In this document: one piece after another, positions 23,324-33,266 of the stretch
Numbering within the stretch: position 1 is the stretch's first letter
Layout: each line of letters begins with the position of its first letter
Assembly (NCBI GenBank): GCA_024195585.1
Contig: SWBL01000103.1
Coordinates: forward strand, 84,051 to 148,050
Direction: 5' to 3'
Source: Aureobasidium sp. EXF-3400
Taxonomy: Eukaryota > Ascomycota > Dothideomycetes > Dothideales > Saccotheciaceae
DNA: 64,000 nt
Position numbers and translations under genes: made by a program
Notes under the pieces: model-generated
Databases searched by the model: none
The model's input: the letters and a program-made list of their open reading frames with translations, nothing else
Told to the model about the DNA's origin: nothing

Positions 23324-23699
23324 AGATGCCTTTTAGATTTTACGATATTTAATTGTTGTTCGATATGAAATTCAATGTCATGTCTTCAAGACATGATTGT
23401 ACATACCCATCTTTCATCTTTCTACAATTCACCCGGAATACATTCAAACGAGAAATCCGACATGCTTTTTGAACACTGACTGTCGAATACCTTGTATAAC
23501 CACGGACCTTCTACATCTGTGCACCTGCTTTCTATTCTTTCCAACTCACGCTCTCTCACACGAGACGCACGATACTTTCGAAAAAAAGAAAGGTAGTAGC
23601 TCATATGGAAGACACGTTTTTCCTCTGTATTATCATAGAAACATACATGTTATAACACTAAGAGAGCAACTCGATTCAGATATATCATAAATCCAAATT
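23324..23699. other. Convergent 3' intergenic region
   Basis: It lies between the stop codons of the GH76 gene (plus) and the NmrA-like gene (minus). No gene. The right end is AT-rich (ATATATCATAAATCCAAA), as expected for two facing polyadenylation regions. Confidence 0.5.
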
Positions 23700-24395
23700 T
23701 TAGTTCGACAGAACAGGTGTTCTTCCATTCCACTCTCCACTGACAGCCGCATCCAACATGAATCCAGCACAGCTACGTGCGCTCACAGAAGGCATAAAAC
23801 CAGCCTTTTCACCTGCATCGCCTAGCGACTTGACCGGCAATGCGACCTCTCCCTTCAACATAGCAGGTCTGGGCATCACAAATGTCAAGCCACTATTCTT
23901 GACTATTTGATCAACAGCATTCTGGTCATCCAAAGATTGCTTCATGTTCGAGTGGAGCATAGTGGCTCGCATAAGGCAGTTGAGGTTGTCAAAGGAGGAG
24001 CCAGTACCGAACATTGACATCAGGATGAGTTTCTGCACTCTGGAGTTCGGGGCTTTGGCTGCTTGTACCACTGCACTAGCCGAGTGGGACATGAAGAGTG
24101 GAGGGGATGTTGTTGCAGCAAAAGGATTTCCTGATTTACGTGTCTGGCCGAGGGTGCTGATGATGACGACTGGACCTGTAGTGAGGGCCAGAGCAGTGGT
24201 AATGGCGGCTGGTTCTAGAGGAGAGCCTCTGGAGACTGCGAGGTTGGCTTGAGGTGATAGAGAAGAGGATGGTCGGATGAGAGCGACGACTTTGTGACCA
24301 CGCTCTAATGCTGAGTCTAGGACGAGGCGGCCGGTACGTCCTGTGGCCCCAATGAGGAGGATATCTGGAAGATTGGTAGAAGTTTTGTTGGACAT
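23700..24395 (-). CDS. NmrA/SDR-like NAD(P)-binding protein
   Basis: Single exon, 231 residues. A Rossmann fold begins with ILLIGATGRTGRLVLDSALERGHKV, the atypical-SDR dinucleotide motif. It continues with VVALIRP (likely NADP-type arginine), VVIISTLGQ, LILMSMFGTG and TFVMPRPAMLKG, a layout shared by NmrA-like and NAD(P)H-binding reductases. No catalytic YxxxK is seen, as in atypical SDRs that are reductases, isomerases or redox sensors. It is transcribed away from an FAD monooxygenase gene, so the two may share a promoter. Confidence 0.8.
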   Translation of the reverse strand: MSNKTSTNLPDILLIGATGRTGRLVLDSALERGHKVVALIRPSSSLSPQANLAVSRGSPLEPAAITTALALTTGPVVIISTLGQTRKSGNPFAATTSPPLFMSHSASAVVQAAKAPNSRVQKLILMSMFGTGSSFDNLNCLMRATMLHSNMKQSLDDQNAVDQIVKNSGLTFVMPRPAMLKGEVALPVKSLGDAGEKAGFMPSVSARSCAGFMLDAAVSGEWNGRTPVLSN

Positions 24396-25110
24396 GATGG
24401 TTGATCGATTTAGTAGTATGAACTTTTGGAGGCTTGAATGTCGTTGATGAAGGCTTAGTGATTAGCCTAGAGGAGGTTGCTCAAGTGGTTGTGATTTTGG
24501 TGGATGAGTATGGGCCGAGAAGATGTCGGTACCATACCTCTCTTTATACTTGCTCATGCTGGTGAACTGCCTTTTTACATGTAGAGTACTTAACGCAACA
24601 AGCCACAATCTTTTGGTCTGTTGGTCGCTAACGAAGGAAGGAGCTCGCGGAGAAGGAGTTGCAGTCGGCCGCTCGGACTTAGATGTCCGCCCTCGGAGCC
24701 GAGACAGTGGCTCCTTCCCTTGCCAAACACGTCCTCCATCCTCGTCTTGTTGAGCCACGAAGGATGATTACAGACCAACAGGTCTCAGCTGCATCGCCCA
24801 TACTGACTCAAGTTCGGAGAACCATGGACCCGCGATTCCCGAATGCTCGCAGAATAACATACAGTCACGACCGACTAGGACTTCCTCATCTCGGCCGACG
24901 CATTCAAGACTGACCGAATGAGTTCTCACAGAGAGACAGCTAATGGTTTGTAGACTATATAATCAGTCATCTCATCCACTTGTAGATCAATACAATCTCA
25001 TCATCTCTTGCGCCTTGCAGCCCTCCAGAAAACCTTCTACACAATCACTGTCGACCAACTAGCACCTCAAAATCTACAGGTCCCGTCCACCTTGGAATAA
25101 GCACAACAAA
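24396..25110. promoter_or_regulatory. Divergent promoter with CGG/CCG inverted repeats
   Basis: This 715-bp region separates the NmrA-like gene (minus) from the FAD monooxygenase gene (plus). Between 24666 and 24701 three CGG/CCG pairs occur together: CGGCCG (24666-24671), the perfect inverted repeat CGGAC-N6-GTCCG (24674-24689) and CGGAGCCG (24694-24701). Paired CGG triplets are typical targets of fungal Zn2Cys6 regulators. Which factor binds is unknown. Confidence 0.5.
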
Positions 25111-26317
25111 ATGTCAACCAAAATCAGCATTATCGGCGCTGGTATTGCTGGACTCACGTTGGCCATCAGTCTGCACACCCAAGGCATCCCTTGTGCCATC
25201 TACGAAACTCGTCCAGAGCCTCAGAACATCGGTGGTGCTGTAATGCTATCCCCTAACTCCCTCAAACTGTTCGACAACATGGGCATCTTTGATGATCTCA
25301 AACGTCTCGGATACAGTTTCGACACTCTCTACTTCCGCGACCTCGCTGGCTCCTCCAAGGAAACTTATCCCTTCGGAAGTGTTGAGAAATATGGATACAG
25401 CGGTCTTCGCGTCTACCGCTTCGAACTCATTGATCTGCTACTCAGGAAGGTCAATGAGAACAACATTCCCATACACTTCAATCGCAAGTTCTCACATGTG
25501 GTTTCTGAGACTGAGGACACAGTGACCTGGCAGCTCATCGATGGCACCACCAAGACCTCATCTCTGCTCATCGGTGCAGACGGCATCCACAGTCGCGTCA
25601 GAAAATATATGTATCCTAACCTCTCACCAATGTTCACCGGTATTGCTGGAATCACTGCTGCAGTTCCTATCGCGAACCTCAAACTGCCTTCTCCTGACTA
25701 CAAGATGCCAGTCACGATTGTTTCTCCCAGTCACGGCGCATTTGTCATAGCACCTCAAAAGCTAGATGGGAGCGAAGTGCTGATAGGCAAGCAAAAACGC
25801 ATGACTGAGCTCACGCGCGAAGAATGGGAAAGGTTCTACGCTGATAAAGGCGCCGCCGCCGCTTTTCTTCGCGAAGATGCAGAAGTCTTTGGCGATATTG
25901 CTGTCACGGCTGCCTCGGATATCTCTCACGAGAGCATTAACATCTGGCCTTTTTACGTCATCCCCAAGCTACTCATGGTCTTCTGACAACAGGAGAGTGC
26001 TCTTGGTAGGTGATTCAGCTCATGCTGTGCCGCCATCATCGGGCCAGGGCATCAATCAAGCCGTCGAGGATGTAGTGATGTTGGCAACCCTACTCGGACA
26101 AGGCAGGAGCGAGAAGAAAGACCTGGGATGGTGGCAAGGCTTCAGACAAGACAGGATCGAGCAAATCCTGCTGTTGAACGCTCGCATCGATCGTCGAAGA
26201 CTGCCTAAAGTCATGGGATCCGAAGAGCAAGACGATGCTGAACAAGGCTTTGATCTGGATTGGTTGTATGGCATTGATGTTGCTGCAGAAGTCGAAAAGT
26301 ATGTTAGTAGTTTGTAG
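25111..26317 (+). pseudogene. FAD-dependent monooxygenase with a +1 frameshift
   Basis: The first frame (25111-25986) encodes a group A flavin monooxygenase: GAGIAGLTLAISL (FAD GxGxxG), LLIGADGIHSRVR (DG motif) and WPFYVIPK. It then stops after LLMVF. The second frame carries the rest, from SWSSDNRRVLLVGDSAHAVPPSSGQGINQAVED (GD motif binding the FAD pyrophosphate) to VEKYVSSL at 26317. The two frames meet around 25965-25986. Dropping one base restores a continuous protein of about 401 residues. No intron can explain it, because only 30-40 nt lie between the conserved blocks. Family enzymes hydroxylate aromatic or polyketide substrates with NAD(P)H and O2. It is either a very recent pseudogene or a one-base sequencing error. 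Confidence 0.82.
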
Positions 26318-27253
26318 GGAGTTGTTGATCTGTCTTTGACGTATCGTATAGATTCATTGTACTCTTTTCGTTTTGCTACCTGATGACCTATCCTCGCCAC
26401 TACGCTGAATGTAACTATCAGAATACACAGTTCTCTCTATTCACCAAGGCTTTCCAGAGAAAGGTATCACTGCGACCAGCTCTCTTTGGACCAACTCTCT
26501 TTGGTTGGAAAGTCTTTGGAGAATTAAAGCGGCCGTCAACTGGTTAAGCTTTACTGCTTAACAGCAATCGGGCCACCATACTTGTACAACAGCACGCATT
26601 TCCTAATGCTTTGTATGAAGATTTCTGAGGGAAAGCAAAGAACTACTACCAAAGCATAACAGTTGATCACGGGAGTACTGTACTGACCAAACCCCATCGG
26701 ACACTCAGGTACTGCACCCATATACCATGCCCACCTCCTCATCTCATCAGCTAGATATCCCAGAAAACTTCTTGCGTAAACTCCGTTCCTCAATCCTATT
26801 TGTCGTGGTTATGAAGAATGTAGATTTCAGTGTCACGGTCACGGACTTGGTGTTTGTCTCTGGTGTTCTGGTGGAAAATGAGTGCACTTGCTGTTTTCTG
26901 TTGTAGGTCTTGTCACAATACGGACACTTTTGGTCACGCCATGTTTGGTTCAGGGAAGGAAAGAGTGGAATGATGCAGACTTTAATGTCACGGTTACGGA
27001 TGTAGTCGGCATTGGTCATGAAACTCGAGTGAACCCCATGCGAAACGTGGAAAAAGAGTAAGTTAGCTTTCATTCTGAGGAAAGAGTAATGAGAGACTGA
27101 AAACCCGCCTTCAAGTGGTAAAGAAGGCAATTCGCAAAACAAAAACAGAAAGATGCCCCAAACACCGTGAATGCCTTCTGAGAAGACAAGAAAGGGGGGG
27201 TTTGGCACAATGCAAACCCTAGCAAAGTGTCATGGTCTCATGCTGGAAGACCA
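26318..27253. other. Intergenic region with one doubtful minus-strand ORF
   Basis: A 153-codon minus-strand ORF (26747-27208) contains a CPYCDKTYNRKQQ zinc-knuckle-like peptide, but no second metal pair in the same frame. Its N-terminal half looks non-coding. I see no supported gene here. Confidence 0.35.
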
Positions 27254-28255
27254 TTATTTGTTCTCGACCTCCTTCTCGACCTCCTTCTTGTCATCCTTCT
27301 CGTGCTCCTTCTCATCATCCTCGTCATCTTCGTTCTGGACCTCGTTCTCGTCTTCCTTCTGGTCATCCTTGTGATCTTCCTTCTTGACCTCATTCTCATC
27401 CTCCTTCTTGACTCCCTCCTCATCCAAACCTTCAATCTCACGGCTGCGAGCCTCGAACCACTTGCCTGCCCACAGCAAGGGCTTCTCAACTGGAGGATCA
27501 GCGAATGACAAGAGCTTCATGGCCTCCATGAACAACGGAGCCACGCCAGTACGCATGAGGTACTCTCTGCTGCTTTCGCTGCCGTCATCAGAGATGTTTT
27601 TGTTGTCCTCGTCTTCGCCATGAGCCAAGATGTCTGGGTTCTCGTGTTCGAGCTGAGCAGAAGCACCAGAGGGGTCTTCATCTTCGTTGTTGTTGTTGTT
27701 GTTGTTGTCGTCGTTGTCGTCGTCGTCTTCATCTTCATCTTGAGTTGAGGGGGCATGGTAGACACCCTGGTGGTTGTTGGAAGCGGCAATGAGACTGGGA
27801 TCAGGGTATTGATAACGGCCAGTGCTCTTGAGAGGTCCGAAGTATGGAGGACCAGGGCCAATATCAGCAGGGCCAGCAGTAGTCGAGCGAGCAGGGTCAG
27901 CGGTGGTAGAGCCGGCAGGTCCAGCAGTAGAAGAAGCCAGGGGAGCAGGACTTCCGCTTGCTACAAGCTCAGCATCAAGAGCAGTTGCCAGGTTGGCGTC
28001 TCTGGCCCAGTCGGGAGGAAGGCTAGGGTGGCTGGTGTGAGGGGTTTCCGAGTCACTGCAAGACATAGATCAATTATGTATCACAAGACGACAGTGTGAG
28101 ATAGCATACCCTCTGACAGCGCGGACATGGCAACCGGGTCGCTGACAGACATAAGGGCCCATGTTGTGGACATTGTCGACACGTCCAAGATGACTCTTGA
28201 AGTTTCCCTTGTCTGTGGTGTCATAGTTGCCACAGCGCTGACAATAGTAACGCAT
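27254..28255 (-). CDS. Cys/His-rich protein with acidic tail, paralogue A
   Basis: Two exons (28255-28110, 28055-27254) give 315 residues. Exon 1 encodes a compact zinc-finger-like module: CQRCGNY, NFKSHLG, VHNMGPYVCQ, RPGCHVRAVRG. Exon 2 starts with a Pro-x-Trp segment (LPPDWARDANLATALDAEL) and then becomes low complexity: Pro/Ala/Thr repeats, an Asp/Asn run encoded by a trinucleotide repeat, a helical stretch ending in WAGKWFEARSREIEG, and a long Lys/Glu/Asp tail. The next gene (29055-29768) shares the module, the intron position and phase, and the start of exon 2. I do not recognise the family. The module plus acidic tail suggests a nuclear, nucleic-acid or chromatin-associated role; that is inference. 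Confidence 0.7.
27685..27740. repeat. Trinucleotide repeat (TTG/TCG)n in coding sequence
   Basis: A run of about eight TTG units followed by TCG and TTG variants encodes the Asn/Asp-rich stretch of paralogue A on the minus strand. The frame is preserved by the triplet period, so the length may vary among strains. Confidence 0.75.
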
Positions 28256-29054
28256 TGTTGCTTGATCGGAGGAGATGATGATGGCTTAGATGAGGGGATA
28301 TTGATGGTCTCGCGTAAGGGGTTGATGACCTGGAGGTTGATGAAGAAAGTTCGAGGGTTGACCCGTCAGAAGGCATATAAATATTGGAAGGCACGATACG
28401 CCAACTCGGGAGTGCTGAGAGAAAGCACGACAACACGTCAACAACCGGGTACATGTGTACGTGACGGGACAATAACACGTCGACAACCAGGTTCCGGTAT
28501 ACGTGAGAAGATTCCTTGGTCGGAGGGACAACACTTTCAACTATCACTCACTCGTGCATGTACTCACGAGCAAAATTCTCTTTGTTCCGCTACGAAGCAT
28601 GCCGATTTTGGTATTGCAGTTACAGACGCGGTACTCGTGGCTGGAGACAGAGGTTGGAAGAAAATCAAATCACCAGAAGACGCAGGGTCAAACTCTCTTG
28701 TAGGTCAGAGGATAGTGACGAGGGGGGTATAAAGCTCGGAAAAGACAGAAAACAGTCCCCTAACCCAAAAAAGAAACAAAAGAAAATCACCCTCAATCGA
28801 TGAAATTCATGTCAAGCAGAATCTTTAACCTCAGTCGGATCAGAGAGTGACGATAGGGGTATGACACTTGGGAAGAGAGGAGTGAGGAAGAGCCCGGGAT
28901 TTCACTCCTCTTCAGACGAGCCAGAGTTATCATCCTGGTTACGGCGGCGTGTGACTGCCTCAGCGTAACGGTAGTGACCAAAATCCACATCTGGAGGCGT
29001 CCACCTCGGGTTTTCGGCGGTGGGAGCAATCCAACCCCATTCCCCACCCGGACC
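28256..29054. other. Spacer between the two Cys/His-rich paralogues
   Basis: It includes the promoter of paralogue A and the 3' flank of paralogue B. A 201-codon plus-strand ORF starting at 28127 crosses it but overlaps exon 1 of paralogue A on the other strand and has no domain; I regard it as chance. See the direct repeat at 28431-28508. Confidence 0.45.
28431..28508. repeat. Two-copy direct repeat upstream of paralogue A
   Basis: Units at 28431-28466 and 28472-28508 share AACACGTCRACAACC followed by a tacgtga-type end, about 78% alike over 36 bp. They lie roughly 180-250 bp upstream of the ATG of the minus-strand paralogue A. Confidence 0.55.
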
Positions 29055-29768
29055 CTAGGTGAGTTGAGGACGGTTGGTCTGACTGTGACCGGTGGCAGGA
29101 TCTTGAGCGGCGACAGGAGGAACCTGAACGGCGGCGGTCGAGGCACCAGCGAGAGAGCCTTGAACAGGGGCGTGGGTCACGAGAGCAGGGGCGGGATGAC
29201 CATGAACGGCGAACAAGGGAGCCTGAGCAACGCCAGAAGCTTGAGGGACGACGGAAGCGGCGATAGCAGGAGTTTGAGCGGCAGGAACTTGAACAGCGGC
29301 ATTGGAGGCACCAGCAAGGGAACCCTGATCAAGATCGTGGGCCACAGAGACTGAGACAGAGTGACCTTGAGCGGCAACAGGAGGACCTTGTGTAGCAGCC
29401 AGTGGAGCAAGCTCGCAAGTAGCAGGAGCAAATTGCGAAGCCCATGGATACTCGCATTGCTGAGCCAAAGTGTCCAGGGCATTCACCAGCACCTGGTCCT
29501 TTACCCAGATAGGCGCATGGCTGGGGCTACCATGGCGTGCTTTGATGTCGCTAGACATCGACATGTCAGCAAAATCCTTTAGAATGAGAATCCACGGACC
29601 AACAACTTACTCTCTGACAGCGCGCTTGGTGCAGCCGGGGACTTGGCAGCGAAAGGGGCCCATGTTGTGGTTGGCATATCTTATGGTTCCCAGATGCGAC
29701 TTCATGTTGTTGAGTGCGGCGTAGTCCTTCACATCAGGATAGCAAAGCAGACAGCGGTAGACGGCCAT
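29055..29768 (-). CDS. Cys/His-rich protein, paralogue B
   Basis: Two exons (29768-29611, 29550-29055) give 217 residues. The exon 1 module is CLLCYPD, NMKSHLG, NHNMGPFRCQ, VPGCTKRAVR, matching paralogue A almost motif for motif. The intron interrupts the same codon position (phase 2, right after RAVR). Exon 2 starts with a related segment (APIWVKDQVLVNALDTL) and then turns into Ala/Pro/Val/Gln repeats with near-duplicate blocks (GSLAGAS.AAVQVP occurs twice). It lacks the acidic Lys/Glu tail of A. The pair is a tandem duplication with diverged tails. Function unknown. Confidence 0.68.
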
Positions 29769-31176
29769 GGTTGTCTGCAAAGTGGTTTTGGTGGCCTGGT
29801 AGCATGTGTGTTGTTTCTCGAGTCGCAGAATTAAAAAAAAAAAACGCAGGTAAACAGAGGCATACTCGCTCCGCTACCCCTGGAGACTCCGGCCTCTAAC
29901 CAGGCTCTTGGTCCGGTCTGATAGCGGCAGCAAGGTAGCTCCGGTCGGAGGAAGCGGCAGTCAGAAGTCCCGATGTTATGACGGTGATGATACAGTAGGC
30001 TGATATGTCAATACCCTGAACTCATGATTCTTCCCTCCATCATCAAGGCGAATGTGCGTGTAGAAAGGCGAAAGAGTATTCAAGGTACGGTATGTCCCCA
30101 GAAAGACATTGGCTGACCATAGATGAGAACAGGGCCCTCCTTGGACAACCACGCCATATCGCTCTAGTTCTTGCGTCTTGACCTCGACATCGGTGACGAT
30201 AGCTGAAGCTGAAGGACAGTGAGCCCAGCCTCGATGAACAGGAGCATACCAGCAGAGGAGTTACGACTTCCAGCATACACGGTCCAGTATAGACCAGTAG
30301 CGATACAGAGAGCAAACCAAAACTCGACAGCTTCCATTGAGATGGACTGCATCATCAACGATAACAAAGCTCTTGGTGGACAACATCAGCAGATCGTGTT
30401 GAACTTCGCATTTCGGCATCCAATATGCAAGAGGATTGCGTCTAACTTCGTACCAGCAAAAAGGCAGAATATCGTTGCGTTCTAGAAGCATGCTCAGAGA
30501 GAGCTGGAAGCAGTAGGGCTTCAACCCCCTACTTCAGATGTTGCTTTTCAGCGAAGCCATTCAGAATCCAGAGAACCAGCGGTGCGCAGAGGTCTCAAGC
30601 CCCGAGCCCAACTCCATCCTGACAGCCATATCACAAACCACCGAGCCGGACACCACCTACTTACTATACAGAATTCATTCCATAATTTCGATGGCGAAAC
30701 CGATGAATGTTGTACATGCGCAAAGGAAGAAGGTGCACTATTGGCAAGAGCGGTGGTCAGTCATGGTGATACTTCGGTACTTCGGCTGTCTCCTCCGAGC
30801 GAGCCAATCAGCGTCATACAAGGCTACAGTGTAACAGTGGTCATTGACAGCAAATCATTCTTTTGCTTGAATTGTACTGTTGTACTTTTGAGGCAAAGGT
30901 CTCTGTGAAGGTTTTGATGGGAGGTGTAGACGTCAGGAAATGGTGGATGGTGCCGTTGTGGTAGTTTCTATCTGTTATGTGAGGGAAGCATGTCTGAAGC
31001 TCTGCATCAAGACACAGAATGTACAAGAGTCTATCAAATTATATACATATCTACACAAAAGTCCTAGAGACTCTAGATGTACACACAAAGTGATAAAGAA
31101 AGTCGAAAGAGCCGTGAAGCCAGAACCCGAAGGAAGCTACCTACGCCACACACACCAGAGCTTCTCGACCATCTCC
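29769..31176. other. 1.4-kb region without a supported gene
   Basis: It contains the promoter of paralogue B (with an A12 run at about 29832) and the 3' flank of the hydrolase gene. A minus-strand ORF at 30164-30367 has two hydrophobic stretches (FWFALCIATGLYWTVYA; AGMLLFIEAGLTVLQLQL) but no recognised family, so it is left unannotated. Confidence 0.4.
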
Positions 31177-32505
31177 TTACAACCCTTCAAAAGCTCTCAT
31201 AACAGCCAGTCCAACAGGCGCATACGTGACCACACGATTGTGCATTCCATACTCCAACATCTCAACCCTAATCTTAACCTTTCCCTCCTTAACCTCCTCT
31301 CTCGCACCCAAAGGCAACACCTCAACCTCCCTTCCAGTAGCCATAGCAAAAAGCTTCTCCGACTGCGCAAAAGCGATATCCTGATCATCGCGAGCATGCA
31401 AGATATGCACATTTCCAGCGCCATTATCCTTGGATGCAAGAGAAGCAGCAGCAGATGCATAAGCATTAAGACGAAGACCACTGGGCCAAGTATCAAGGAT
31501 GTATTTCGAAATCATGCGGACGAGGAACGGTGAGTTGCGGATAGGTGCAAGGATAGGGATCAGGCCGCCAATGCGGTAGCTAAGGAGAAGGTCCGGTAGT
31601 GAGGAGAATGATGCCACTAATATAATGCTTCTGAAGACTGCTGTCTCGGTCTTTGCGCCCAGCAAGGGTTGAGGCAAGAGCTCAGAGGTCGGGTCTGAGA
31701 AGCTCAATCCCACGGCGGTAGCAACAGCGGTTCCTAGACTCTGTCCGAGGATCACAATGCGTGAGGGAGGGATGCCAAGCGACAGGACGTATTGGACCAA
31801 GGCACGACCATCAGTGATAAGGCCTGCTTCAGTGGGTGAACCAGTGCTGCGACCAAAGCCACGGTAATCGACTGTGAAGATATGTGTATGAGGCTGGTTC
31901 GACAGAGCCCGATATGTGTCTGTACGCCAGCCTTGGGCCACATGTCCTGCGTTGCCGTGGACTATACTGGGTCAGTCTCTCTGATTTTTTCAGAATAGGA
32001 AAGAACTTACAGTTCACAACCACCCTAGCCTCAGGATCAGACTTGAGAAGCTGGAGCGGCAAAGTTTGATCAAACGGATCGGCTGCAGCCAAAGCATCTC
32101 TGTTTGCTGCTACAGTCGCTAAAGGCAGGATATGCCATGCATATAGGACTTCGCTGTCTGGTGTGCTGACATTGAAAGGAGTTACCTGATGAGCAGCAAA
32201 GCCAAAAGACTCTGGCTTGTTGACATCATGCCAGAAGCCAGAATGGATCTTATGAGCATATAGTGCGCTATACGATAGACACGAGTTAGAGAATAGTCAA
32301 ACTCAAAAGTTATCTCATCGCGAAAAAAAAAGGGTTGTTCATGACAGAAAGAACACGAAGAGAAACGACGAAAGAATAGAAAGAGAAGAGGAAGGAGCGA
32401 TACGCACTGTCGTTGCAACCAAGGATTCGTCAAAAGAAGTACGAAAACAGGATATAGAGAAACAGCAAAAACAAGAAACAAGGATCCGCTCTTGAGTACA
32501 CCCAT
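31177..32505 (-). CDS. ABHD12-like alpha/beta hydrolase, membrane-anchored
   Basis: Three exons (32505-32408, 32267-32011, 31961-31177) give 379 residues. The N-terminus (LKSGSLFLVFAVSLYPVFVLLL) is a single signal-anchor helix. The hydrolase fold shows the oxyanion motif NFHGNAGH (formed at the second splice), YRGFGRSTG, the nucleophile elbow VILGQSLGTA (Ser), an acid in ARDDQDIAF and a catalytic His in YGMHNRV. Proteins of the ABHD12 group hydrolyse lysophospholipids or monoacylglycerols at endomembranes. That substrate range is by family only. Confidence 0.87.
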
Positions 32506-33266
32506 CTTGATGAGATGTCTCTTGCTATACAGACCTGTCATCCTTCAGCAAATTGCGCTCTCGGATGGTTTTTGCAGCAAAGAGGAATGTATCGCCACAT
32601 AATGGAGGAAGCAGCGATCATTCTCTATTGTACATGTGACTTACTCTCAGAAGAAAAAAAGATCGCAAGATCGAATTGTGATCTAGGGGATGTAGTGTGG
32701 TAGTTGAGATCTCAAGGGCTGTGGTTATCCGCCCTCGATACCAAGAGTTTTGTCATGCTGTCCCAGGCATGTCAAAAGTCAACGCAATCTGCTCGTCCAC
32801 GCAGAAAATCTCGGCGTCTGCTTTCCTTCCTTCTTCGACCACACCCAAAATATTGTTGATACGCGACTCTCAATATGGTCGAGAGCGCCAGATATAGTGT
32901 TTTGGTATTGTGTCTGCAGAGAACGAATTCGACATATTAGACAAGAACATGGTTTGTTTTGTTTTTCATCTTCCACTCCCAACAGCAAGTCAGTCCTCTC
33001 GGCTCTCGTATCACTCCATCGAGAAGCTGGTGTTTAGACTCAGGTCTACACTTGCAAGAATGACACTTACAAGGCCTTGCGTTTGAGGTATTCGTGACAA
33101 ATCACCCCTGGACGAATCACCATAGAAGTCTCGGTACATATCAAATCACATTCATTTCATCTCTTGAATTACTACTTTTTGCTTCCACTCTTGGAACATT
33201 GCTATGTGTAGAGGTCTTGTGAAGCTGAGCAAACTTGCTTGCTGGATTGATTGAAAAAATGGGTAT
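32506..33266. other. Intergenic region upstream of hydrolase, 3' of Swc3
   Basis: No gene seen. Only short unassigned ORFs. Confidence 0.45.

Noticed and set aside
23700..26317. Biosynthetic gene cluster around the monooxygenase
   Set aside because: Only a reductase-like and a broken monooxygenase gene are adjacent; no polyketide synthase, NRPS, terpene cyclase, cluster regulator or transporter is nearby.
26747..27208. Minus-strand ORF with CPYCDKTYNRK, considered as a third Cys/His paralogue
   Set aside because: It lacks the KSHLG, HNMGP and CQxPGC blocks and has no second metal pair in frame.
27685..27740. CRISPR-like or satellite array
   Set aside because: It is a simple trinucleotide repeat inside a coding exon, without spacers.
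28127..28732. Plus-strand ORF of 201 codons
   Set aside because: It overlaps exon 1 of paralogue A and its promoter repeat, and its sequence has no recognisable domain.
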